64,000 bases of DNA from Phoronis australis (taxonomy: Eukaryota > Phoronida > Phoronidae): positions 549,004 to 613,003 of the forward strand of contig NMRA01000226.1 of the NCBI GenBank assembly GCA_002633005.1, written 5' to 3'. Positions 20,801 to 33,071 of this stretch are shown here, in pieces. Each line of letters opens with the position of its first letter. The stretch's first letter is position 1. The notes under the pieces are model-generated. The model did no database searches, had not been told where the DNA came from, and saw only the letters and a list, made by a program, of their open reading frames with translations. A program made the translations under genes and the position numbers.

Positions 20801-23800
20801 AAGTCTTTGTTGTCTGTTGTCAACTTCATATAAATACACTTGTTAAGCGATTAGGAGATACAGCCATGGGCACAAAAACAAACAAAACTGCCACTAGGAG
20901 GCACCACAGTAGTCAAAGTTGTCGGAAAATCATCGTCAACCGTCCTCTTCATAGTAAGAACACATGCCAATTTTCACAATCATTCTTAGAGGTTTTTGGC
21001 TAATAGAGTGACAGACACCAAAAAACAGACTCGAAAATAGTCAGGGCTTGGAATGACCCATGACAAAAAAGAGGAAATTTTTACGGCCCTAAATGCACAT
21101 TTCAATCTAAACCATACCTCAACAGATCAAAAGTAAACATTATTATCACAAGATGTCCTGTAACTGTGTCGCAAAACGCACTCATCTTAAGAAGTACCTG
21201 ACATCTATTTCAGCAATAACAATGAAGGTAATTAGATTTTTTAAAATAATAAAGATAATGATGCAGGTGAGTGGCAGGAGCTTATTCTTGATTTGCTGCA
21301 GGGATACCCATAAAATTGATAATTATGATACAAAATTACAAAAAGAATTTGAAAATCGATCCATACATTGATTATCTGGAAAGCCTGAAATACATACACA
21401 TTTAATTCCAACAAAAAATTTAATTCCATCGCAAATGGAAAAAAGTCAAGACGAAAACCTGTGGCTCATGCCCCACTGTTAGCATGGCAAAATGAAAGAA
21501 AAAACAACATACTTTAAACTATAGAATACATCAATCACAATCCTAAGTTGGCCAAACTTTTCAGTTTCAAACAGTAATTACAGGATTTAATTGTTCATAA
21601 GCCACGCTGGTATAGAAGAAACTATGTGACATAAGAAATAACTACAAGGACACTAAAAATAGGCTGGCAGAATTTGTAAAAAATAGCTTAGACCAATCAG
21701 AACATTCATAATCTGCCACGTGATCACTCTTCTTGAACTGCAAAACTTGAGTCACGAAATAGAACACGAAAAATGTCAAAATCAATTGTAATACATAAAC
21801 AGCAATTTGAAACACATTTGCAGCAACGAAAGGAGCACTTTGTACCCCGTTTCGGCAGCACGCAGAAAATCGCACTGAGGCGGCCTAGCACTAGCAGCCA
21901 ACGCCCGGGCGTGCATGTGGGATTAAACAAAAGAACTTCATACAACACTCACATCCCACAATTTCAATCCAACAAATAACCGGTTACGGTTGAATTTCCT
22001 TTCAGGAAGCGTTGTGTTTCCGACTCCAACTTAGTCCAAGGCGACTCGGCCACGCACTCCGTAATTGTTCCTCCATCAAAGTTTACAGAGTGCAAACCTT
22101 AACTTATGTTGTTTGTGACGACATTGATCGTTTCTTTTATCCACTTTTTCCACAAAATATTCTGTCTACTCCACGCTACACACATTTTTGACTGAAGAAT
22201 CGCACTATTTGTCACCGCAATTTTATTCCAAATGCAGACGCCATTGATGAACCACGCTGTCCCAAGCACAGGCGCTTGATTTTATCTGTTCCTCGATCAC
22301 CACTGACATCACTCACTACTAAGAAAACATGTTTCTTACATATGATTACGAGTCATCGGGAAATTCAAGCGCTTGTGATCCCAGGTGCCCCAGCAATTAC
22401 AATTTTCGTTCCTCCGAAACATAAAGAGCAGTTTCTGCTTTTCGAGTCGCCGGGAACGCCGCGGTGAGAAACCAATTTGAAGCGATAATTTTATGGCAAA
22501 TCCAATTTTTCCATAGAGGGAATAAGAGAAAAAAGCAAAAATCTGCTTTTCCGCAGAAAATTCTACACTTTGAATAGTAAAAATGGCCACAAGATGGTGC
22601 AAAATGTCTCGATTCATTCAAAAACGGTAAGATAGCGTTATCTCAATGAAAGATGCCTATGTGCCAAATTTCATGAAAATCAGTTGAGGACCTTTGAAGA
22701 TACAGAGGCAAACGTAAAAACCTAAAATTGCCACTAGGGGGCACAGCAGTATTCGGGTCGGTCCGGAATTCGTCACCATCTGTTGTCAATGACATAGAAA
22801 CACACCTCCCAAATTTTAATAAGATCCTGCAATCCGAGTTTAGGAGATTCAGCCGCGAACACCGGATGCCCAGACAGAGATTACGGCAATTCATGCATAA
22901 AAAGGTTGGTGACATATCTCTTCCCATCAAAAAATGAACAGAATTTCTCATTAAAAATGTTCAGCTCATTTTCCTATGACTAGGTGTTATTTTTATCAGA
23001 TTTACTTGTTTTCTATAACTTTGACAAAACTAGCCAATTTGCCAAAATACCAACTTTTTAATAAGCAAAGGCACTATGAGCCATGTTTTTGTGTCAAAAA
23101 TTACTTTCTTTGTTGGCATATTTGCTCTTCCAAAGCAATGTCATCATGGTCTTATCTTTCGGTTGAATTGAAATTTGTACACCAAATAATATATGTAACA
23201 ACAACACTACTTCAGCAGCTCAAGATTTGTGACGAACATAAATAACAAGCCGGGTACACAGACTTTTATAGCTTATGGGCTACTGCACATCATGGGAGGG
23301 GTTGACTTCAAGAACCTCAAGCTAACAGTACATCAGCACTCACCAGCTTTCTGATGCATCATGAATTGTTCTGCAGAGCTGTATTCTTGTTTGTCGATGG
23401 TAAATCTACAGAGGTGGTGTTGGCTGAATGGTTGGTCAGAACCAAAGAAGAAGGTGTACTTGTCTTCAGCACTCAACCTTTTCCTCAGATCTGTTAGGAT
23501 AAACCCTAGCTTGTTTCCTCCCTTCCACAACTCCCTCTCCTTAGCCCTGGGGTCATCTGGAGGCATGCCGATGCTCAAATGTCTATTACTGTAGCTGGCA
23601 AACACAAACATATCCCCCTCTGTAGACAGAAGTTTTTCTTTTAGGTTTGAATTCTGTGAGAACTGAAAGAAGTATTAAAAACAAATTTCATTCACATCTG
23701 ACTCCAAATACAAAACAATCATGCCTAAGGTTATGTCGTTACCCTTGAACATTTTCAGCTGCATGAGGCTTTTAGCTTCAATGAGAATGACATTCACAAT

Positions 23801-26800
23801 TCATGAATCATACTAATTTTCATACACTGGAAGGTGAAAAGGTGTGACAGTAATTATAATCATGAAAGTTGGTGTTAGTTCAACTTTCTTAAGATATGTC
23901 AACTGTAAGATTTTCAAAGACACTGTCTCATTTCAGTACAAATTCAGTGTATGATTTCTGAACAACAGATAAATTGCAAAAGCTTTCAAGGAACAGAAGA
24001 GAGTGTACGTAATGCATTGGAGGCCCAAAAGAACCGACACGATCCTCCATTTTAAGTATGTGCAACGAATGGTAAATCCTTTAAGTTCAGTTAAAGGTAT
24101 ATTGTGTGCTGGGACTTTGGCTTAAAAACTTTTTCGTACTAAATTGAATAATACTTTAAATTTAGCAATTTTTTACCTATCAATGTAGTGTTGAAACATT
24201 TACTACGTAAGCCAACACTGCGTGTATTATCTTATATCACATGGAGTACATTTGCCTGCGCGAAAGTACTTCACTTTTATCATTTTGCTCGGTAGACGGC
24301 ACTTTTGTAAACATGGTGGCTCGCGATTTCTGGTTTAGGCAGTAGGCCTATCGCATTTTTGAATCAATGTAAAATGTTACTAAACAACTGTTGTAAATCA
24401 CTCAAATGCCGACTCAAATCAATCTCCGAACCGGGAATCTGGGAACCAGCCATGTACGCCTGCACGGTGGTACTTGCTTAAAAAGTGAGTTAAGAGAGGT
24501 CTGAATTGAAGATAAATTGGTGATTTTCGACACATCACTATGACTGTGGCCGCTTATAGCCAGATGGAACACATCAGTGACAGCAAATGTCTAGACTTGA
24601 CCAGGCGAATATACGTGTTGTTGGTCACTTTATACTTGGGAAAAATGGGAAACAAACAACAGGTCAAGGACATGGTCGAAAAAAGTCGATGAACGTAACA
24701 CCTGAATAATACTCCACTAAAAAGGCAAAGTCAAACATATGCATATTATGTACCAAACTGTTATACTCTGACTCTCACACACACGAAGTTAAAAAATGCT
24801 GCATTAAAGCAGAGGTACTTGGACTTTTTTGAACTCGTTTACATTCAATTCAACAATGATTTGCTAGACACTAGGCCTGTGTTTATCTGCAGCTCATGCA
24901 TTCAGTTTTGCACAAAACTCACACACCTGCAGAAATCCGAAAGAATGGATGTCAGCATTCTCATTGCTCAGTCTGAAGATCGACAGAAACATGTACTAAT
25001 TGATTCGCCATCTGTTTCTAAGAATAAGCCAACAGGAGCCAAGAGATTGTTAAATTTTGATTCCGAGTTAGTTGACCATGGGTATTCAGTATCTAAGGAT
25101 TATCAACAATCCAACCCTTTCCTGTCAAACGTGTCTAAAGACTCAACTAAGCAACTTGTTCGGGAACTGTTGTTTAAAATCAGAACATCTTTGGACGATC
25201 TTTGCAAGTGTGCTTAGACTTCCCATGAGGGACCTGGATGACAAGCCGTTTCTTTTAAAAATTGTGAAAGAAGTGGAAAATCGTCCACATGGGCTACCAC
25301 TTCTGTGTGTCATTCACTTCATATTGCTGTGACGAAGAATGACTTCACTGTAGCCATAATGTATGGGATGCATGCAGACGTTTGCCAAAAAGCTTCAACT
25401 CTGTGCCGTACAGAGGCTATTGTCTGCTGTGTGTATTCGTCATCATGCTGGCAATGGTGTACGTTTGAACATTTTTCAGATAGATCACATTTATAGCTTA
25501 ATTGTTTTTTTCAACATATATTTTTAGCAAAGGTGACGTAGTTGATGATAGCAATTAGAATGGTGATATGTTACATTAAAAATTCTCCCTATTAAGACAC
25601 CCTCCTAAATTCAGAACACAGAAATTATGGCTGAAATTTAATTTTTTTCATCCTGAAATTTGAGGCGTGTTTCGTATTTTTCAAATTCCTAACGCTATGT
25701 TGTAGCATAACAGATTGCAAGAATACTCCTGTAAGTTCATAAAAAGTGACTCTCATGACAAACATTTAATACATTGTTGCCATTCNATGATCTCAGTGCT
25801 TAATATGCTTAAGGGGGCTTTGATCAAAGAATAATATTTTTATTGGTTAGACTGATACATATCAAGGGAACTTGTGCCATGTGATAAAATGTTATTGTTT
25901 ACATATGTTTCGGAAAAATAAATGGTTTAACGAGATAATGAAATGTTACAATTGTGTCTTTAGCATCTAACGTCAATGCTTAATACAGGATTACTTTTAC
26001 ATAAACATTTAAAATGTTACAGATTTTGGATTTCCTATATATAGTTAAGGTTAAGAATGCATGCCTACATGATGTTTTCTGCACATTTGTTGCTTTGATA
26101 ACACTATCACTGATGGTGTTACTCTATCAAAAACCAAAAATTAAAGGGCAATTTTAACAGTAAAATTACCCATAAAAATCTTATTTTAATGATGTGGATT
26201 TCCGACTCTGTCCCAATTTTTGTACTTCAGGGTGACCTAAAAGGGCTGCTGAGTTCCTTGTTAATTCCAGGTTGTTGTGTCTCTTGGAGGCATTTTTTAT
26301 TTAGTGCATCTGCATTGAATAAATTTATGTTTTTGATTATTGTTTGGCAGCTTTCCCAGATTTCCGCAAAACTTCCAGGCTCAGATTTGGAAATTCTGTA
26401 TTAGAAAAGGCATAAAAATTGGTGCTGTGAAACCTGTTGTGATACGAATAGATGTTATTGAAAGTATTTTTTGTCTGAATTAAACTCACCATTCGAACAA
26501 AATGTGTCCTTCGTTGATTACCAGAATTGCCACGTTGGAAGCTAATTCCTTGTTTTGGAAGCTAATTCCTTGTTTTGCAAGCGTTTCACACCATCACTTG
26601 TTGATGTCAAGAGTCTCAGGGTTAGCATACACTACTTGATAATTTCCTTTAATTATATCACTAATTGGAACACTTAGGCGGATTTAGGGGGGGGTGCATG
26701 GGCTGCTGCAAGCAAAATGAAACAGCAATAGCACGACGCACGAGGAAATATAACCAGGACCGCTACTGGAGAAGGGGGGGGACCCAGACCCCAGATCGTG

Positions 26801-29800
26801 GCGGGCTCTCGTTCCCGTTTTTTAATTTTTAAAATTTTTTTTAGTCGATAGATTTCCTGAACACAAGGTTCATACTCCGGGCTGCCGCAACTTTCGGGAC
26901 GCCTGTACACATACAACCATGCTCAGTCCAATTCCTCGAGGCAACATGTTGGGGCCCCCCCTTCTGGTCTCTGATCCGCCACTGGTACAGTACTACAAAA
27001 CGTCACCACTAGTTTCTTCATCATCAGTATCATCATCACCAATGTCTTGCACAAAAAAATAGTAGCTATTCTGGCATTGTAATTAGTGCACGGCAAAGAT
27101 GTACTAAAGTTTGGTGAACAACGGGCTAATAAGCAAACAAATTGCAGTTCAGTGTGGGAACGTCAATAGCGCAATTAGTTGATCAGTCAACTGCACTTCT
27201 TCTGTCAGTTTTATTTTAATCGCACAGTGAACCTTTTATGTTCACTTAGTGATAACTAAACCGTTTCAATGATGTTTTTCGTTTTAAAATTGCTTCAATT
27301 AATACTACACAATTAATACTACAGGTACTCCGATATCGTCTGCATTCGTCGCGATTCTACTCGGGGATTTTATTGACAAGGAATTCTCCAAGTATGCATG
27401 ACAAGGGAGATAAGATTTTATTTTGATACATATGCGAGTCGACAAATACGNATGTCTTGCACAAAAAAATAGTAGCTATTCTGGTATTGTAATTAGTGCA
27501 CGGCAAAGATGTACTAAAGTTTGGTGAACAACGGGCAGCGGCTAATAAGCAAACAAATTGCAGTTCAGTGTGGGAATGTCAATAGCGCAATTAGTTGATC
27601 AGTCAACTGCACTTCTTCTGTCAGTTTTATTTTAATCGCACAGTGAACCTTTTATGTTCACTTAGTGATAACTAAACCGTTTCAATGATGTTTTTCGTTT
27701 TAAAATTGCTTCAATTAATACTACACAATTAATACTACAGGTACTCCGATATCGTCTGCATTCGTCGCTATTCTACTCGAGGATTTTATTGACAAGGAAT
27801 TCCCCAAGTATGCATGACAAGGGAGATAAGATTTTATTTTGATACATATACGAGTCGACAAATACGGATTTTCTCATGTACAAGGACTATAATTACCATT
27901 TTTAAGAACTTAGTCCTAACTGCTACAACAATGACGAAACGTTTTTCTGCAGTTTATTTAGCGCGGATACAAACCGATATGATCTCGCGAGATCCAGCCT
28001 CATCACCCGTTTTTCGTGGTATTTTGTATATGTGATGTGCCATATGTGAAAGACTAGTCGCCAACAGACTAGAGCGACGTCTTTCGGGAAAATGGTGTTG
28101 AAATACTTGAATATGATTCAAATCCTGCTCACTGATTTTGAAAGCAGTGAAATCTATGCAACTAAATGAGCGAGATGTGCACTGCAATATGACACTTTTA
28201 GCAATGGCCGCCGCTCAGGCACACCATGTAATTTACCTTTGCATAGTTAGCATCCTTGAATATCCTCATTGACCCGTCATTCCATATTTTATGCACAAAA
28301 TGACGTATTTCCCTTTCCATTTGCTTCAGTTCCTGGGGATTCTTAAGGTCAAGTATTGTCTTGGCCATTTTACCATCTTCGAACATCACTAAAAGAAAAT
28401 ATGCTTTTTATAATCAGGCAGCGCAAAGTGATATGGTGTTATCATCTCATTCAATTAAATTGTTATAATATTGATGTTTGCCCTAACTAGCACTTACTGT
28501 TTTCATCCCACGCCAAGGGTAAAAAAATTAGAATCCTACGCTGATACCATCAGCGGTAGAGACTCTGGTTAGCATACCGCAAAATCTGCATGCTGCAAAG
28601 ATTTAAGACACTTTTGAATGCCAATGTCCCACTTCTCCAGACTTTTTGTTTACCAGCTGAACTTAAACACCTTAGACAGTAACCTTGACAACACACAATA
28701 AACCCACGGATAATAGAATCCTTAAATCTGTCAGCAAAAATGCACAATACAAAAAAAATGCCGGATATAGTTTGTGTAGCATGACACCCAATCCATCAGG
28801 GTGCGAACTTACCAGTTACTTTTACGTCATTGATCAAAATCCAGTAGTGGGAAAACAGGGCTGTTACCCTGCAGTGAGCTGAATCATGGGGGTACTCCAC
28901 AGTATTTCTAACAGAGGTGATGATGGAAATTTAGATAGTTGACTCAAAAAGAATACACCAGTGCAGTATGGAAAAGTGACTTGAAGAGGTTTGTTCTAGA
29001 AACTTCACCTTTAAAGGGCCGGGTTAATTTCATACCTTACCCATCCCTAAGGATTCATGGATAGCTGTCTTTTAACCCCAAAAAGCCAGAAACAGCTCAA
29101 GAATTGAAACCAATGAGTATATCTTTTGCACCCTAACTTTAATTGCTAGATAATTTTAAAAATCCTTCATGTAGATGTTTTCAAAATTGTAACTATCTTC
29201 TGTATAGTTTTGAATTCCCTATGGGAATCTTTTGTGGGCAACTGTAAATAACACACATTAAAATGCAGAGTGATAATTATTTATGAAGTAAATGATTTGT
29301 TTTTTGCTTCAAGCATTATCATACCATGAAGAACTGGTGAAGGGCTTATTAGTGATTTGATTCTTATGCAATATTTGGTTGAAAAACGGCGGAGTTAAGA
29401 AAAGTTTAAAAGTGACAATATAAATTAAAGAAGCTATGTGAAACTTTATCAATCTGCCTAATGCTATAATAATAATAATAATAATGTTTCCTTATTATAT
29501 TAGAGATCCAGTGGTACTTGATCATGTGGACATATTGTAAGTTCTCAAAATTGTTTAAAGGAGCATGCCACCCAAAAAACAGCCTAATTAGTATCAATTT
29601 AGATCAAGTAGTTCTACTCCATAACGACACGTACGGTTGCATTACCTGACACCTGACGGCAGACGGAGGTGTTGAAATTATCCAATGACGTCATCGGTTT
29701 CACACGCAGTCTGTTCAGCAGTTCACAACACGGGTTACTGGTGTCAGCTTATCGCTTGAAGTCATCATTTAACACCAATAAATCATCAAACTTCGATGTA

Positions 29801-32638
29801 AAACGCTTAAAAATACACTGAGTTCTTATAAAAACGTGTTGTTTTATTTCGTTCTTACGGATTTATTGGTATTTGGACACACCGTAGCCTACAAAGTTCG
29901 GCCAGCCAATAAGGTCCGTAGCAAGAGTTTGGGGTCTGTTCGGAGATAATTTCGAAGTATTTTCCGTGAGATACAGACAGGAGAACCTAGATCTGTGTTG
30001 TTTAGACTTGTGATTTTTTGAGTTCTAAACACAAAACGCTTGTTATCCTGGCCAGTGGCTCGGAGCCTCATCAGGCCCGTCGCGGCCAACCGGATCGACT
30101 CGTTATCCCGGCGGCCAGTAGCTCGGAAACTGATCAGACATCACGAACATAAACCAGCCAAAGTTCAGTGGACACTAAACTTACAGTCAAGAAAATACTA
30201 TACTAGTGAGCCAAAACAATGTGCACCTGATTATGTTGGTGAATTAGCCACGAAACTGCTAATCTACTTACTCGTTGGGGGCCGCGAATTCAGGTCGTGT
30301 TCCGCTTTGGCTACAGCACCGTCAGGGAAGTTGTACATTGACAATCATTATTTGAGTAATGCAAATGTAAATGAAGATTACCCTAACACCTGGCCGTGGG
30401 ATGGAAATCGAGTTGTTTCACAACAGTTTCTGCCAGCAAACATTAAATTAGCATGAGCTCACAAGGCCTCGGTGTCCCGTCAATTAGTTTTATTGCACCT
30501 AAAGCCGCGGTAACGCAGTGATTTATTCATTGCTGGCTTCTCAAATCATTTGCACTCACGAACACTCCAAAGGCATTACAAATTGCATCTAATGATACAG
30601 ACTTTGTTTCAGTTTTATATAAGTATTGGTTAGGGTGAGAATAATTCATTTTGAAAAAGAACGCTCAGTATAAACGCTAACATGGCAACTAGCAATCCCG
30701 ACTTAGGACGAGCTAGAGCTCATCAGTCCTGACTTCGCATGTGGATCGTTAAGTTTTACAGGCTATCAATTCGAACAGGAATACAGTGATGAAGAAATAC
30801 TACAAGCTCAGACAAATGAACGTATGGAGTTATTTGGTAAGCCGGCACTCATCAGGCACTGTCGACGTCTGCAGGCCACAGACACGGAGATTTTCACGGC
30901 CTCATATACTTGCTATTTACAGCGTACATTTCATTCTTCACTACCATGAGCCACTTCCTATAAGCATTTCGGGCTCTCGAGAAAGTAAAAAAACGATATA
31001 CCCGCTTTCCTCGCAGCTGCTTAGTTCGGACAAGCGGGAATGATGCACCGCAACATAGCGGCATTCACTCTGCATATGAACCACTGACGTCGCTAGCGCC
31101 GTTTCTCACCTTCCTCACAGGTTAACGCGACACCTCTAGGCAAGGTAAGGTCGACCGTATGCGAGGCGATGTGGATATAGACCGATTAAGACGGCAAAAA
31201 AGACTAACTAAATCGGGTGGCATTCTCCTTTAATACGTTTAGATGGCTTTAAGTTCAGCCTAGCTGCTATATAAGCAGCGGTACTACCCAGGGCTGGCTT
31301 CCTGAATCGCAAGTGAATGATCCTCCATTTGACTAAATTCAGGGCCTTAATACGAAAACTTGTTCGAAAACTATAGACCAAATTTGTTCCAAAGAAGTTT
31401 TCAGTGCTAACAATTCTAAACGTACTTCATTTCTACAAAACAAACATTCCATCCTAGGCCCTATATTCCATAACAAAGAACCAACACCAGATCAAACAAA
31501 TGCAAACAAATCCCATGCATGCGCGGCCCAAACTCAGCAGAGCGAGATTCAAGTTGCATTCCAGGTCTACAGTTCTATGGTTAAAGTAAAAAATAACTTC
31601 CAATTCAGGCCACATACTGTTGAATGGCTTTTGTTCTTTATTTTCTGGACTAGACCTGTTGGTTACTGCTTGGTGCCATACCAATTTGTTGAGTCTGATC
31701 TTAAGGAATAGCAAGCTGTAAGCTTTCTTCATGAAATCACTTCCAACTCAATTAAGGAACAAGTGAGACATCAGATTTGCTGTCTTGTAAATGGCCTAAA
31801 TCCAAGGTAACTTTTGACAAAAGATGTCAGTTTATGACTGAACACTTGTCGTCATGGAAATTTTTTTAATGTCAGCACCACCAAGCAGGGTTACACATAG
31901 GGAAAACATTTCTGCACCTTAACTCTCATTCAAAATGGCTGAACAGCTTCATTTTCACATACCTGCTTTCTGATATACCACATAATGCTGAGCTGATTTG
32001 AAAGTCAAACCCTCAGCAGAAAACGAGCAAGGATAATCCAAACAAAACGGTGATTCTTCCCCAAATACAAAGTAGGATTGAGGCCCATCTGGCACTTTCT
32101 GACGTCTGTGGTGGTTACGGTCATAATTGCCATGTGACTCTTTCCGAGACCCCCCTTGGCTACGGTATGGCTTTTGGCGATACTCCTTGTTAAATCCTGA
32201 ATTTTGGCGAGCTTCTCCCCAGTAACCTCCTCTGTTATGTCGATTATCTGCAGAGTGACCTCCTCGATAGTGGTTCTTCTGATCGTCGTAATAATCAGAA
32301 TGCTGCTCCAAATGGTGTCCGCTCGACAAATCCGCGCTTTTACTATGCCCATATTCAGATGGTCTGTCTTGACGGTAGCCATGCTGTCCCTCCTGATATT
32401 TAAGCCCCTGTTCCACATTGTGTCTTGTCCATTGACCTCCTCTGTGTTGGTGCCCATCTTCATACGGTCCGTCTTGATGACGACCCCTTTGTCGGAAATG
32501 GAAATGCTGCTCGTTCTGGCCTCCGATCCTTGAATCTCTTTCTCCATCTTTGCCGTGTTGCTCATTTTTTGAACGTCCCTTTCTTCTTCGTTTTTTGGAT
32601 TTTCCGGGCTTGTCTTCATGACCTTTAGTTGACGCCAT
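17859..32638 (-). CDS. Tandem NADAR-domain protein (ADP-ribose/N-glycosidase family)
   Basis: Exons 32638-31963, 28388-28237, 23662-23344, 19370-19219 and 19034-17859 join in phase to 824 codons. A 5' UTR acceptor at 32659 supports the start MASTKGHEDKPGKSKK. Residues 1-190 are disordered and rich in Arg, Gly, His, Gln and Tyr with RGG motifs. NADAR 1 (about 195-365) has FGEESPFCLDYPCSF, SAQHYVVYQKA and FVFASYSNRHLSIGM. NADAR 2 (about 375-535) has FFFGSDQPFSQHHLCRF, SAEQFMMHQKA, KALGRKVSNFDDIYW and LVEASPFDKIWGIGL, the family signature. NADAR proteins cleave N-glycosidic bonds; bacterial and some eukaryotic members remove ADP-ribose from guanine. Domain 1 lacks the Glu of 'AEQ' and the 'EASP.D.IWG' residues, so it is probably inactive, while domain 2 looks intact. 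A Glu/Ser-rich tail of 23-residue repeats and a poly-Lys run follow. Confidence 0.88.
18455..18803 (-). repeat. 69-bp coding tandem repeat in the NADAR C-terminal tail
   Basis: About five near-identical 69-bp units, in frame, encode repeats of the type EEGGPQVVQATEECEMAKTS plus SAS. More diverged units (…DGQKMALASDD…) extend down to 17860 and beyond. The unit size is a multiple of three, so copy-number change keeps the frame. The array is likely to vary in length between individuals. Confidence 0.9.
19820..21010. repeat. Tandem repeat array carrying CTCF-core-like motifs
   Basis: About three units of 340-440 bp in intron 4 of the NADAR gene. Each has up to three related boxes: GCCACTAGGGGGCAAAG at 19979, GCCACTAAGAGGTGCCA at 20117, GTCACTAGAAGGTGC at 20273, GCCACTAGGGGGTGC at 20461, GTCACTAGGGGGAAT at 20764 and GCCACTAGGAGGCACCA at 20890. 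They are separated by shared blocks such as CCGTCCTCTTCA…AAGAACATA and CCAATTTTCACAATCATCCT. The boxes resemble the CTCF core consensus CCASYAGRKGGCRS. Confidence 0.75.
22570..22950. repeat. Separate copy of the CTCF-like repeat unit
   Basis: Has GCCACAAGATGGTGC at 22586 and GCCACTAGGGGGCACAGC at 22730, in the same order and spacing as the 19.8-21.0 kb array, with flanking 'TGCCAAATTTCATGAAAATC'. The second box is the best match to the CTCF core in the window. Confidence 0.7.
24819..25495 (+). pseudogene. Decayed multicopy-family ORF in NADAR intron 2
   Basis: An open stretch at 24819-25217 has a CxxC-type cysteine pair (FICSSCIQFCTKL) and ends IRTSLDDLCKCA. A +1 shift continues it as CVLRLPMRDLDDKPFLLKI, and another shift gives KKLQLCAVQRLLSAVCIRHH then AGNGVRLNIFQI near 25391-25490. 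Read across the shifts it resembles an unnamed multicopy protein family that I associate with invertebrate genomes, possibly transposon-related. Frameshifts make it non-functional. It is antisense to the host gene, and no terminal repeats were found. Confidence 0.4.
27042..27866. repeat. 410-bp direct duplication across the N at 27451
   Basis: 27042-27450 and 27452-27866 are the same sequence apart from a 6-bp insertion (CAGCGG) in the second copy and a few substitutions. Both start ATGTCTTGCACAAAAAAATA and end GACAAATACG. The N is exactly at the join, as at 6707. Confidence 0.9.
29555..31233. mobile_element. TTAA-flanked class II element, copy 2 (non-autonomous)
   Basis: Bounded by TTAA at 29555-29558 and 31230-31233, with inverted ends AGGAGCATGCCACCC and, from the right, AGGAGAATGCCACCC. 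It matches copy 1 (10424-12110) along its whole length with scattered indels. It contains an open 138-codon stretch at 30040-30456 (…YYTSEPKQCAPDYVGELATK…) that is broken in copy 1, and the GYQFEQEYSDEEIL relic near 30765. It lies in intron 1 of the NADAR gene. No transposase is recognised. Confidence 0.85.
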
Positions 32639-33071
32639 GAGAAATGATAATGTAGGTGACTGAAATAAACAGATCTGAAAATACAAGAAAATTAAATAGA
32701 AATCAATTAATAAGGTTCAAGTTCACCTGAAGAGAAAGGTGCCTGCTTGTGCCTAATCTGAGAGGAAGTTTTTAAGTGCTAATTTTATGACGAAAACTGC
32801 CACAAATTGTCATATGTGTTCGAATGTTTAGAGATTCTGTGTCGACGTAATGGACATCTTCAATGCAATTTCCGTTTGGGAATATGTCTGTCAGTATTCT
32901 AAATTTCATGTTTTCTGTCTAGCAGTTTCTTGGTTGGTACCCAAATCAGGTTGTACAAAGTATGCCATTTAAATGAAAAGAAAGTACATATATGAAAGCA
33001 GTTGTTGTTGTATTCTGGTTTGTATATACGGTCTTTCATGCAATAACTCTTCGTACATTAATTTAGTATAG

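Noticed and set aside
32005-32619. 204-codon second frame inside NADAR exon 1
   Set aside because: Overlaps the real frame, which continues into a conserved NADAR motif and a phase-matched next exon.
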